64,000 bases of DNA from Oegoconia quadripuncta (taxonomy: Eukaryota > Arthropoda > Insecta > Lepidoptera > Autostichidae): NCBI GenBank assembly GCA_949316235.1, contig OX438744.1, forward strand, positions 39,599,278 through 39,663,277, in the 5' to 3' direction. The translations under genes and the position numbers were made by a program. Positions within the stretch are counted from its first letter, which is position 1, and the number at the start of each line of letters is the position of its first letter. Positions 20,265 through 30,299 of the stretch are shown piece by piece. A model generated the notes under the pieces. It was not told where the DNA came from and made no database searches. It saw only the letters and a list, made by a program, of their open reading frames with translations.

Positions 20265-20490
20265 TGTTACGCTTTTATAATAAGGTTCAAGTGGACATTC
20301 AAAAATTTACCTTTAAATAAATTCAAAACCATCATAAAATAGACATTATTTACAAAAGGCTATTATAGAATTTATTATAAATATATAATTATATTATTAC
20401 AATATATAATATAATTGTAACCCAAAATTTATTTAAAAGAGCAACGCTTGAGTCTCTTACTGGTTCTTCTCTGTGGAATCAGCTTTGTAA
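20265..20490 (+). repeat. LINE L3 3'-end fragment
   Basis: It shares TACGCTTTTATAATAAGGTTC and CCTTTAAATAAATTCAAAA with 48806-49050 and, more distantly, 53975-54403, where the C-terminus of a reverse transcriptase frame can be read. Confidence 0.65.
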
Positions 20491-20498
20491 ATATTTTT

Positions 20499-20670
20499 TT
20501 TATGCACAACGGGTTGGTACTTAACCTCAATCACACCTGATGTTAAGTGAAGATGAGGTCGAAGGTGGAAGCGTACTAACCCGGACACCCCAACACATTT
20601 GGGGGACTGGCTATCTTGTCTTTGGCAACCGTATCACAAAAATGCTATTAACATTGCTGCTTGGCGGAAA
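20499..20670 (-). mobile_element. SINE family A, 5'-truncated
   Basis: A poly-T start then GCACAACGGGTTGGTACTTA and AGTGAAGATGAGGTCGAAGG, ending in GCTGCTTGGCGG; the tRNA-like head is absent. A further fragment on the + strand lies at 20952-21050. Confidence 0.75.
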
Positions 20671-21134
20671 ATTAGCAAAAATGTAAATAATTTTAATATT
20701 AAGTTTAAAAATGTGACGTTTTCAAGTGATAATTTTTATCCAACGAAATTTTTTTGATTTGGTTTGATATGGCCGGAACAGTTGTGTACTTTTTGTTGCT
20801 AAGTCTGTCTAATAAGTAGTATATATATTTATTGATTATTTAAAAAATTTCCAGTGGAATCAAATGTTTATGTCATCCAGATAGAATATTCGAAAAGGCA
20901 TAACCAATTTCCGTTAACATTGCTAAGATACCGAATGAGTTTTTTTACCTTAAGCCGCCAAACAGCAATGTTAATAGCATTGTTGTGTTCCGGTTGACAG
21001 AGATAAGATAGCCAGTCCCCCAAATAAGATGGGGTTCCGGGTCAGTGCGTTATGGACTCATGCTTGCTTAACCTAGTGCTTAACCTTTATTATTATATTT
21101 AATAGATTTAAATTAACATTCAACAATTGACATC

Positions 21135-21166
<32 letters not shown>

Positions 21167-21349
21167 TTCAGTCTTTCACATACAGCATTACAGTAAAATA
21201 TCTTACGTTCATAATGATGCTTGAAGTTTGACCTCATTTGGGATAGGTCATGATTTAAAATGTATGTTATGATTTTTTACGTTCAAAATGATGGTTGAAG
21301 TTTGACCCCAATTTGGGATAGGTCATGATTATTATAGCTAGTTAACATT

Positions 21350-21600
21350 TGACGACCGATTGGTGTAGTGGATAGTGACCCTATCAGCGAAACCAACGGT
21401 TGCGGGTTCGAATCCCGCGAGGGGTAAATGTTTGTGTGATGAATACGAACATTTATTCCTGAGTCTTGGATGTTTATATAAATATTTATGTATGTTCATC
21501 CGTTATCTGGTATCCATAGCACAAGCTTTGCTTAGTTTGGGACTAGATGATTGGTGTAAGTGTCCAAAATATTTATAAATATTTATTTATTTATTTTATT
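21350..21600 (+). mobile_element. tRNA-derived SINE, family C
   Basis: The tRNA-like head GACCGATTGGTGTAGTGGAT is followed by GGTTGCGGGTTCGAATCCCG, then a body with TTATCTGGTATCCATAGCAC and ACTAGATGATTGGTGTAAGT and an ATTT-repeat tail. Copies lie at 52568 (+), 25757 and 61063 (minus). It shares design with family B. Confidence 0.85.
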
Positions 21601-21832
21601 TGATTTTTGACATTTATATTTATTATTGGGATTATACTAACCTAATATGGAATTATCCGAAATAAAATATTTTGATTTGTATGTATGTTATGATTTTTTA
21701 TGTATGTACATTTGAACAATTTGGCGTTGATTTGGCGAACATCATGCTGTACCCATTTCAAGTCTAGGGTAGTCTGTGTCAGCAATGATCGCTAATGTGA
21801 TGATAAATTATTTTCTTGCAGTAAACTTGCCT

Positions 21833-21985
21833 ATGAACACACTTCTCATAATAACTGGCTCGATTGCCATCGGATTACTAATACTGGTGTGTGTCTGTTG
21901 CAAATGCTGCACTAGGCGCAAGTGTGAAGGTGGTTGTAGACCCCAGTACTGCAAGGATCCAGCCTACGCTAAATATCTCATCTGA
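21833..21985 (+). CDS. Small cysteine-rich peptide with hydrophobic leader (P6)
   Basis: A 50-residue product. A long hydrophobic segment (residues 4-20, LLIITGSIAIGLLILVC) runs straight into a cysteine-dense part (VCVCCKCCTRRKCEGGCRPQYC). The last four cysteines follow C-x4-C-x3-C-x4-C and begin with C-T-R-R-K, like other members. The ATG lies eleven bases after an excellent acceptor (TTTTCTTGCAG, ending 21821). The donor-like GTGAGT at 21998 and GGTGAGAT at 22013 follow the stop. The clustered cysteines next to the membrane segment could be palmitoylated if the leader is not cleaved. An alternative in-frame start exists at 21785 if the exon is longer. Confidence 0.5.
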   Translation: MNTLLIITGSIAIGLLILVCVCCKCCTRRKCEGGCRPQYCKDPAYAKYLI

Positions 21986-22203
21986 CGCGATCGCTCCGTG
22001 AGTGTCTGGTGAGGTGAGATTTCATCATGATTTGCAAGGAAGCTGGCTAGTTGTGTGGCGGGGCGTTGTGTATATATGTATATGTGTCCAGTCTTTGTAA
22101 TAATAATAATAAATAATAAAGACCATTTATTTGTAAATTACAGAAACACATACACACAAAATATTCGTCTATGTAGAGTTTGAAGAATTTTTTTAATACT
22201 AAA

Positions 22204-22510
22204 ACTGCCGCCAAGCAGCAATGTTAATTCCGGTTGTCAGAGATAAGATAGCCAGTACATGTTTAGTACTCGGTTTGGTTGGTGGTAGGGCATTTTAAAT
22301 GTCCGCCTGGCTAGCTACCACCATCTTATCTAAATCTGCCGCCAAACAGCAATGTTAATAGCATTGTTGTGTTCCGGTTGTCAGAGATAAGATAGCCAGT
22401 TCCCCAAATATTTGGGTTTCCGGGTCAGTACGCTTCCACCTTCGACCTCATCTTCACTTAACATCAGGTGTGATTGAGGTCAAGTACCAATCCGTTGTGC
22501 ATAAAAAAAA
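22204..22510 (+). mobile_element. SINE family A, rearranged copy
   Basis: Two partial body segments are joined (both contain GCCAAGCAGCAATG or GCCAAACAGCAATG) before the normal GATTGAGGTCAAGTACCAAT tail and A-run at 22510. Confidence 0.75.
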
Positions 22511-22794
22511 ACTGCTTTAAAATGCATTAGATTCTTAAGCGTCAACTTAAGATCATCTTAAGATCAACTCTTTCTCCGGTTATATCTCAGTAATGCGTTG
22601 TCTGATTTCAGTGGGGTTTTATTTATATTATAGATTATAGACTATACGAGGGCTCAGGCTATTATCCATGTTTGATGAAAATCGGTTAAACCATTTCGAA
22701 ATGTATCTTTTAACACAGTTGTTTGGTGTTCTTGGATGATATTATGTCTTTTGGGGGTTTTCAATTTTATTTTAGTTATTTAGTAGACCCAACA

Positions 22795-23045
22795 AGCGAT
22801 GGGGCTATGAGCTGGATACTGTCAGCAAGAAGTGGAGAGATGTTGCACTGGACAGAGACATGTGGGCAAAAATAGGGGAGGCTTTAGCCCAGCAATGGGA
22901 CAACAACAAGATTACAACCTTGGGATCTTCAAGTCTAGAGTGAATAGGCATTTACTGGGTGCGCGTGATACATCTTCGGCTACATCGTCACTTTCCATCA
23001 GGTGAGATTGTAACAAACAAGCTTTTTAATAAAAAAATAAAAATA
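22795..23045 (+). repeat. Two LINE C-terminal fragments
   Basis: Bases 22795-22895 read as RPNKRWGYELDTVSKKW and end QQWDNN, an RTE-like polymerase tail. From 22898 the words ACCTTGGGATCTTCAAG and ACATCGTCACTTTCCATCAG are the L4 tail, also present at 29041-29230 and 41395-41482. Confidence 0.6.
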
Positions 23046-23137
23046 AAAAAAGTTATTTAGTGATTGACAAAAGTATGTTTATAAACATACCATTTTGCAG
23101 TCCTTACACTACGTCATATTTAAATGATAATTATAGT

Positions 23138-23345
23138 ATACTATAGCTTTCCGCCCGCGGCTTCGCCTACGTGGAATAACCATATCGCAGAAATTTGTTT
23201 ATCTCGCGGGAACTACTGATTTTATCGAGATAAAGAGTATCCTATGTCGAAATCCAGGGTACATTCTAACTATATACCAAATTTCATCCAAATCCGTTCA
23301 GCCGTTTCGCTGTGATTGAACAACAAACAAATAAACTATCTATCT
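23138..23345 (-). mobile_element. Short non-autonomous Helitron
   Basis: On the minus strand the element ends in a GC-rich hairpin region (GAAGCCGCGGGCGGAAAGCT), the 3' signature of lepidopteran mini-Helitrons. The CTAG terminus is mutated here. Better copies are at 46989-47202 and 57153-57357. Confidence 0.55.
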
Positions 23346-23481
23346 ATCAGTGGAAACCTCTAATTGGCTTTCAGTTTCTTAGTTTAAGTGATAATTTGTA
23401 AAACAGCTGTTGGTTTTCCCAAGAAAATAAAATAAAATAAAAATAAAATAAAATAAACAAACATCCAAACTTTCGCATTTA

Positions 23482-23612
23482 TACAATACAATACAAATAC
23501 ACTTTATTGCACAAAAGGAGAATATACATTTTACAAAGCACAATACTGAAAAGAGTACAATTAGGCGGCCTTATCACTAAGAGCGATCTCTTTCATGTAA
23601 TATTAGTTAAGA
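23482..23612 (-). repeat. LINE L1 3'-end fragment
   Basis: AATACACTTTATTGCACAAA and AGGCGGCCTTATCACTAAGA are the reverse complement of the L1 tail at 52130-52240. A + strand copy lies at 24365-24487 (TCGCTCTTAGTGATAAGGCC). Confidence 0.65.
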
Positions 23613-23958
23613 TGCAAAGTGCACTGGACATTCGAATATACAGTATAAATGTATGTATAAATGTATGTATATATTTAGGTATTATTTGTGTGTGTCCCAT
23701 GGCCGTCCGGGATCTCACCTTAGGCTCCCCTGAAAACCAGCATTGTAGTCGTTTTTCCTCTCGACTACAGCTATGCTGAGATAGGGACTCGATACCACTT
23801 TGCAACCCCGAAAACTAGCGACTGCTTACTTTTATATTGCTCCATATTTTATGTACATACAACCCTACAAATTTTTTGTATTGTAAATAAAGTTTTCTTA
23901 TTCTTAATTTTATTTTAAAAGTTTTCTTCACAATTTCCAGAAATGCGACTAAATTAGA

Positions 23959-24124
23959 ATGTGCCAGGGTACTCTCATATTTATGCTATACGCCTGCGTG
24001 TGGCTCGCAGTGTACGGCTGCAAACGCAAAGCGAACGAGCGTCCTAAGGATTGTGGACCGAACTGTAAAACCACGCAACTACAAGGGACCCACTGTCGAG
24101 ATAATTATACCCGAAGCAGACATG
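23959..24124 (+). CDS. Small secreted four-cysteine peptide (P7), exon ending at a donor
   Basis: A hydrophobic leader (residues 4-18, GTLIFMLYACVWLAV) is followed by a basic tail starting CKRKANERPKDC, with four cysteines in the spacing C-x10-C-x3-C-x9-C. The acceptor CACAATTTCCAG ends at 23940 and the donor CATG/GTAAGT is at 24124/24125 (phase 1). The ORF has no stop before the donor. Read through, it ends at 24177. Spliced to the P8 exon it continues in frame into the P8 ATG; spliced to the P9 exon it would read the other P9 frame. The C-K-(R/H)-(K/R) start after the leader is shared with P8 and P9. Confidence 0.6.
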
Positions 24125-24364
24125 GTAAGTACGGTGTGAATTGTACAAGATTTTTTTTTCAAATTTTTGTAATATAAATAGCATAGCTGGGCTTTAACTC
24201 GTTTAATTAATAAGTTAGTGTTTCGACTAACGGGTTCACTTTTACTATTTGGTACCAAATGGTATTTGGTAAATGGGTCAAATAAACGATTCTTATTCTT
24301 ATATTTAGTAAAAAAAGACTAAATCATGTGCGTAGAAAGAATACTTCTGTAAAGTGTTGTAATA

Positions 24365-24487
24365 AGGTTGCATGGAAGAGATCGCTCTTAGTGATAAGGC
24401 CGCCTAATTGTACTCTTTTCAGTATTGTGCTTTGTAAAATGTATGTTCTCCTTTTGTACAATAAAAGTGTGTTTGTATTGTATTGTA
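24365..24487 (+). repeat. LINE L1 3'-end fragment
   Basis: TGGAAGAGATCGCTCTTAGT then a TGTACAATAAAAG-type end and a TATTG repeat. It is the standard L1 tail in the + orientation. Confidence 0.65.
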
Positions 24488-24806
24488 TTGTTATTGCTGT
24501 GATCTAAAAAGATGTACATATATACATATGGAAATTGTAAAATGTACGAATCGTTTACGGAATATTGAAATTCGGGTATCAGTTTTTCGAAAATATGATA
24601 GGTTACCAACATTATGGTACCACCAAGCTGATCTGATGATGAAGGGGCCGGGAACTACCTGATAGCAAAATAGTTTTTGGGTTAGTTTTTTTAAGATAGA
24701 ATCAATAAATCAAATACGCTTTATTGTTTAAATAAGGAAGGTACATTCAAATATCTTGTAGTGTGTGTGTCACCCCCCCTCCCCTCATGTACGTAGCTCT
24801 AAGTAT

Positions 24807-25138
24807 TAATGTATTGATACGAAGCCTGGATGGGCAGTTAATTTGGTATAGTTATTTTACTCTTTGCAGTTAATATACATTTGTCATAAGATAATGTTGG
24901 TTTGATTCCTCTCGCCAAGTCTCAACACCTCATGGCGACTCTGCCAGTGCTGCCCTTGGACAGTGCTGAGCAATAAAAAGAACTTCGGACAGTTTTAATT
25001 TTTCTATTGCAAGAAAAATAGTGGCCATTTTTCGGTACAAGTACAAACAACGTGAGTGTGAACTATTTATATACTGGTAACGATCATTAAAAAAAAATGT
25101 ATATTAACTGCCCATCCAGGCTTCGTATCAATACATTA
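24807..25138. mobile_element. MITE M6 with 36-bp inverted ends
   Basis: TAATGTATTGATACGAAGCC at the left is mirrored by GGCTTCGTATCAATACATTA at the right, with the identity continuing through GGATGGGCAGTTAAT. The 330-base unit has no ORF. Only one copy was seen in this window. Confidence 0.75.
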
Positions 25139-25583
25139 CAAATTAGGCGGCCTTATCGCTAACAGTGAGTAATTAAGTGGGTTAGCACAAATAATTTCCT
25201 AATTGTTAAGTACATCTGAAAGTTCTGCATATTGAATTCAAAAAGTGTTATCTTATAGGTATGCAAATTATAGAATTTGGGCTACCTAGTTTGTTTTGTT
25301 GCAGTGAGCACTTTTATTTATATTATTATTTATATATAATTTATTGCACACGAGTACAAATAAAAGTCAAATACATATTAGATACAGGATGTACAAAAGG
25401 AATTAGCTTATCTCTAAAAAGAGTTTCTTCCAGCAAGACCCTGCCAAGACTTTTGATGAATGACAGTCCATATGAGATCTGAAAAAGTATTTTTAATGAT
25501 GAACTTATTATTTTCCCCATATTATTGCTTGTCATCTAATTTTCCATTATCATAACTACATCCTCCCACTTTCAGACTGTATC

Positions 25584-25733
25584 ATGGCACGTTTGTTGGT
25601 CATGTTGGTTATTATTGAGCTCTGTGGATCTCTGGTGTTAAGCTGTAAGCACAGGAACTGCCGGCCGTGCAATGGGCCCACCTGCGTTCATGGATCGCAT
25701 TTTGTACCGCAGACTCAGGGAAATCCGAAATAG
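25584..25733 (+). CDS. Small secreted four-cysteine peptide (P8)
   Basis: A 49-residue product. Residues 1-20 form a classic signal peptide (ARLLVMLVIIELCGSLVLS), followed by CKHRNCRPCNGPTC (C-x3-C-x2-C-x4-C) and a polar tail ending QTQGNPK. The ATG is eight bases past an acceptor (CCCACTTTCAG, ending 25575). The TAG stop is directly followed by a donor (TAG/GTAAGAG), so the exon ends exactly with the stop codon. P9 begins only about 290 bases downstream with the same plan, which suggests tandem duplication followed by fast divergence. Function not known. Confidence 0.65.
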   Translation: MARLLVMLVIIELCGSLVLSCKHRNCRPCNGPTCVHGSHFVPQTQGNPK

Positions 25734-25756
25734 GTAAGAGATGAGTTTCGTATTTA

Positions 25757-25985
25757 AATAAATAAATATTTCGGACACTTACACCAATCATCTAGTTCCA
25801 AACTAAGCAAAGCATGTACTATGGATACTTGATAACGGATAAACATACATAAATATTTATATAAACATCCATGACTCCGGAATAAATGTTCGTATTCATC
25901 ACACAAACACAGGCCCCTCGCGGGATTCGAACCCGCAACCTTTTTGGTATAGTGATCAGAGTTGCTAACCACTACACCAAACATA
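25757..25985 (-). mobile_element. SINE family C inserted between P8 and P9
   Basis: It reads on the minus strand from CACTACACCAAACATATG backwards through TCGCGGGATTCGAACCCGCA to AATAAATATTTCGGACACTT. It fills nearly the whole interval between the P8 donor and the P9 acceptor. Confidence 0.8.
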
Positions 25986-26023
25986 TGAATTGATCCAATT
26001 ATATTTCTTTCCAGTGAAGCGCG

Positions 26024-26197
26024 ATGCTGAAGATATTGTTCGTAATCCTTCACGTTCTTTGCCAAGCGCTACTGGCGTCGGCATGCAAGCGCCGCTCACG
26101 ATGCCCCAAGTACTGCTTGCCGTGCACTTACAAAGGGCCAATCATTGAAGTCCTGTACCGTAAGCCACAGAGTAACAGATCGCTACGTTTAACCTAA
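26024..26197 (+). CDS. Small secreted four-cysteine peptide (P9)
   Basis: A 57-residue product. The signal peptide (residues 1-20, LKILFVILHVLCQALLASA) is followed by CKRRSRCPKYCLPC (C-x5-C-x3-C-x2-C) and a basic hydrophilic tail. The ATG is nine bases past an acceptor (TATTTCTTTCCAG, ending 26014). A donor-like TACC/GTAAGCC at 26159/26160 could cut the tail; otherwise the stop is TAA at 26195. The +1-shifted frame of the same exon is also open from the acceptor to a stop near 26154. Same layout as P8 (two arginine-rich spacers between cysteines). Unrecognised family. Confidence 0.65.
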   Translation: MLKILFVILHVLCQALLASACKRRSRCPKYCLPCTYKGPIIEVLYRKPQSNRSLRLT

Positions 26198-26474
26198 ACT
26201 GAAATAGCTAGTTCGTTGTTTATGCCCGAGGTACTCGCTTAGGTACTCCTAGTCGGACCATTCACAACCATACAGATTCGTCCTAAAGCCACGGTAGCGA
26301 ATCGGATAAATCAAACATTTGATATCGAATATCAAACCGATTGTCTACTGTTTATAAAATCATGGACCGAAGCATTGTGAAAATAGGTCTAGTAATTAAG
26401 TAGGTAGCTTCGACCATACAGGCCATGGACTCCTAAAAATTAACAGGGCCGGAGCATCTGTCAATATATTCTCT

Positions 26475-26600
26475 CTTCAATTTAAGAGCTATGCTCTTGT
26501 CGGTGGAGTAATAACCACGTCTCTCTACTATTCGCCCTCGTTTTAACCTCTTGGTACGACACGACATTCACCTTTTCTTTCACTTGGTCACTTTCACAAG
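26475..26600 (-). repeat. LINE L5 C-terminal fragment
   Basis: CTTCAATTTAAGAGCTATGC and TCACCTTTTCTTTCACTTGG match the L5 tail at 10955-11150. Confidence 0.65.
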
Positions 26601-26989
26601 CTATTGATGTCTCACGACAGTGAATTGTCGAACGCGCGAGAATCGTCGTCCTGGCCCCTGTTGCATTTATTAAAGAGATTCGACAAAGCTAGAGATGAAT
26701 GCAGTTTTAACAAAGATCGTACAGTATATTTTGTAAAAATTATTACGGTAGATACTTTTGTAGAATCTTTTGTTGTCAGACAGGTGCTCTTCATTATGTA
26801 ACAGGGATCATATTGGTGCATGTTAATAGTTAAATTATCAACAAATCAAATACGCTTAATCCGTTGAATAAACAGAGTAAAATCTATAGGAACCAACTAC
26901 TTCTTGAAGATTCAGTCAATAGAAAATATGATATATTTTAAGAAGTTCACGAAAACATTCATACAAATAAGTATAGGTATACTACTAAG

Positions 26990-27134
26990 GCCCGTATTAA
27001 TAAACCGTACTCAAGATTGACATGGCCTCAAGTAGACGCTTGAGAATCTGTTGCATATTAAAACGGCATCAGAAAAAATGGTCTTGAGACCGAGACACGA
27101 TCTCAATCTCAAGAACGATTTATTAATACGGGCC
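26990..27134. mobile_element. MITE family M2, short copy
   Basis: GGCCCGTATTAATAAACCGT pairs with ACGATTTATTAATACGGGCC. Flanking dinucleotides are compatible with a TA target. Confidence 0.8.
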
Positions 27135-27139
27135 CTAGA

Positions 27140-27695
27140 GTGATAAGAGTATAAATATCTAAGAGGTACATCGATATGAAACATTTAAAAAAAAAAGTTT
27201 TCGTTTTCGTAAAGTTGATAAAATATATCTTGTTACAAGATACTTATATCATAGAATTTATGCGCTTGTTTAATATTTTATAATAAATACTTTACAGTTA
27301 CATGCAATAACTACTTCATAATATAATATTTCAGTAAATTGTTTTTTAAGCATTTTTATTTCAAGTTTGTACTTATTTTTAGGTTATTAATTTTTTTTTC
27401 TAGATGTTGCGTGTTACTCCTATATAATGTGACCCAGTCACATAACTTTTTATCACAGGGTAGAATGCTAAAATTTGTTATGAGTCGAGAAAAAATATAA
27501 CTTCAAAATAATAATCTTCGTAATTTTTTTTCCGTTCACATCATAGTAGCTATGTATCAGCTGTATTGACAATGCATTTCGAGGGTAGCTTACAATTAGC
27601 TAGGCACTGCCTATCAGCCTGTAAGTATGGTGGATACGCCACTGCACACAACGTCGCTAAATATAACACGAAAATAGGATAGACATAAATATAAT
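27140..27695. other. No gene seen
   Basis: AT-rich sequence with poly-A and poly-T runs. No ORF with supporting splice or coding signals. Confidence 0.4.
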
Positions 27696-27699
27696 TATT

Positions 27700-28112
27700 T
27701 TTTTATGCACATCGGGTTGGTACTTGACCTCAATCATACCTGATGTTAAGTGAAGAGGAGGTCGAAGGTGGAAGCGTACTGACCCGGAAACCCAAACACA
27801 TTTGGGGGACTGGCTATCTTGTCTCTGACAATACATAACAATGCTATTAAGATTGCTGCTTGGCGGCAGATTTAGATAAAAATTTAAAATGCCCTACCAC
27901 CAACCAAACCGAGTACTTATACATGTACCCCGCTGGGGATCGAACCCGCGACCCGGAAACCCCAACACATTTGGGGGACTGGCTATCTTATCTCTGACAA
28001 CCGGAACACAACAATGCTATTAACATTGCTGCTTGGCAGCAGATATAGATAAGATGGTGGTAGCTAGCCAGGCGGACATTTAAAATGCCCTACCACCAAC
28101 CAAAACATGTCG
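27700..28112 (-). mobile_element. Two overlapping SINE family A copies
   Basis: A first copy runs from ATGCACATCGGGTTGGTACT to its tRNA-like head (GGGGATCGAACCCGCGACC near 27955). There it is joined to a second body (GGAAACCCCAACACATTTGG) lacking its own tail. Confidence 0.75.
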
Positions 28113-28199
28113 TTCGTTCGAATCGTAAACCCAATTTGTATCACTAAGTACTGTGGATTTTGTGAAATGAATAAAATAAAATAAACAATAAAATTAAAC

Positions 28200-28890
28200 A
28201 ATACAATAATAATTCCAATATATTTTATTTACACTCCAATACAGTCGAGTCTTATTGCAATAAAATTATTAAGTATAACAATAGATAACATCTAACTACC
28301 TACAGTCTACCGCTCATTATTACAAAAAAACAAACGGAGAACGCTCTCAAGGACTGTTCACATTACACATTATTTTATTTAATAACATACTTTACAAACT
28401 AGGGATCTTAATTGTTAGACAGTTAGATTATCTTGTTGTGGTCCTAGAGACGGGACGCCTAGTTTTTAGACTAATAAGGCAGTTGGTGATGACACCGTTT
28501 AAGATAGTCTCTCAGTAAAAAAACTATACTCGTTGTTCAAATTATAGTGTAAAAGAAATTCTAATTACTACAGCTAGATATTGTAGAATCATCCATCTTC
28601 GATTTCACAACTGAGTCGAGAATAATCATTATTTTATAACAATCGGCGTTTGGAAGAGAGGTTTACTTTTAATTATAATTAGGTACCTAGATATTGACAT
28701 CTGTCGCAAATTGTACAAGCTGTCACTAATTAGGAGAACTATGGTAAGACATCGAAGTTCAACAATGTTTGTAGACATCTTGCAACGTTCTGCAACACCA
28801 AGGTCTGAAAAAACAGCAGCAACATGTTGGGCAACGTTGCCAAGCATGTTGGCGGTGTATGTGTTGTCAAGGCGTCTCGTTTGCGAGCGT
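28200..28890. other. Unassigned region with overlapping ORFs
   Basis: Frames on both strands are open across 28630-29040, but they read through the left end of the hAT-like element and have no domains that I recognise. The words GCAACATGTTGGGCAACGTT suggest partial palindromes, so this is likely mobile-element debris. Confidence 0.3.
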
Positions 28891-28894
28891 ATAC

Positions 28895-29440
28895 CAGGGA
28901 TGTTATGGAGTCCCGTATCCGAAACTATCGGATATCCGAAACAAAAATCTATCGTAAAAAATTGGGCTTCCTGTTTTGCAGAGAACAGACGTTGTTTGAT
29001 GGTTATTTCAAAATAACATTGTTCTTTTTCCTTCTTCATACATCATTCGAACAGCCAAGGCATGGAACTCCCTTCTGGCGTCAATCTTTCCTGCGTCCTA
29101 CAACCTTGGGATCTTCAAGAGCAGAGTGAATAGGCATTTATTGGGATCGCGTGCTTCATCTTCGACCACATCGTCACTTTCCATCAGTTGAGATTGTGGT
29201 CAAAGGCGAATCCAATCAATCATAAAAGAAATATAGAACTTCCTTTTCTGAGCCCTGTTTTTTACTGTTCAACAAGCAACTGTTTGATTCGGTAACAGTT
29301 ACGGTGCGCTTAAGCTCGCTCATCGATCACATCCTTTAGAAATCTAATATCCGTAACCTTACTATCCGAAACAGAAATTGGTACAATATTATTCCTATAT
29401 CGGTATCCAGATCCGAAAGTTCATATCCATAACATCCCTG
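28895..29440. mobile_element. hAT-like MITE carrying a LINE L4 tail
   Basis: The ends CAGGGATGTTATGGA and TCCATAACATCCCTG are inverted. The flanks GCGTATAC and TCGTAAAC agree at six of eight positions, as expected for an aged 8-bp hAT target duplication. Subterminal words TATCCGAAAC recur. The centre (29041-29230) is a LINE L4 3' end. Confidence 0.65.
29041..29230 (+). repeat. LINE L4 3' end with RT C-terminal coding remnant
   Basis: A frame reads IIRTAKAWNSLLASIFPASY and NLGIFKSRVNRHLLG, the usual C-terminal block of insect LINE polymerases, followed by a stop and a short 3' tail ending ATCCAATCAATCATAAAAG. Confidence 0.7.
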
Positions 29441-30186
29441 TCGTAAACATACGAGAATACTTCGTTGCAATTTATATTTAATTATTGTCCAAAGTCTATT
29501 TTCGTTCACAAACTCGTATTATATTCACAAATTTGGGAGTCTCTTTTAAAGTGCTATTGCATATTACTTGTCTAATGAATACGTACCTTTAACTTAGATG
29601 CAAAACCCATAAACGAAAGTAATAATCAACATCATACTTAATACTCATTACACACCCGATTGCCACGCAACGATTCATTGCACAAAAAAAAATGTCGATT
29701 TGGTTGGCACATGCTTAAAACTGAATTTTAACTCGTTTATCCTCTTTTGACAAGCACACAAAACAGATGGCATGACAGTTCAGTCCTCTCACTTTAGTTT
29801 TTACATAATAGCATCCTCAAAGGTTTTCAGAAAGCATGTGTAGACATGGTGACTCTCTCTCTCTGCAATTTAAGAGCTATGCTCTTGTCGGCGGAGCCCT
29901 TTCCTTTCAGACATGGCGACTAATTCTTCTAAATTATATAATACCACATTCAGCGATATTAATATATATACCTACCCCAAACCATCGTATATTCTAAAAA
30001 ACTCATGATTTTTTTGTTCTTTAGTCACGAGACAACGTTTTAAACATGTACAAAACTTCCACCATCACAAAAATAAATGAATTCTAACTGCTCAGCATTG
30101 TATCTTCGGTATTTTTAAAAATCTTTTAGGTGTTCATTATAGAACCTCGCCTGACGCTGTCGGCACAAAAGTGTAAAGACTGGCGC

Positions 30187-30292
30187 CATCTATCGGCGAA
30201 CCCATGAACCCACCACTAATCGATTTATTCACGTCAATAGGTACAAGTGTACCTTTCTCATGGGTTCTAGGACAAGCCGATAGATGGCGCAA
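30187..30292. mobile_element. Small palindromic MITE
   Basis: GCGCCATCTATCGGCGAACC is mirrored, with a few changes, by GACAAGCCGATAGATGGCGC. The arms also contain CCCATGAA/CATGGG. Confidence 0.5.
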
Positions 30293-30299
30293 ATCGAAA

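Noticed and set aside
28629..29129. Overlapping ORFs of 100-136 codons
   Set aside because: They cross the hAT-like terminal repeat and the LINE insert, so they are composite frames without domains.
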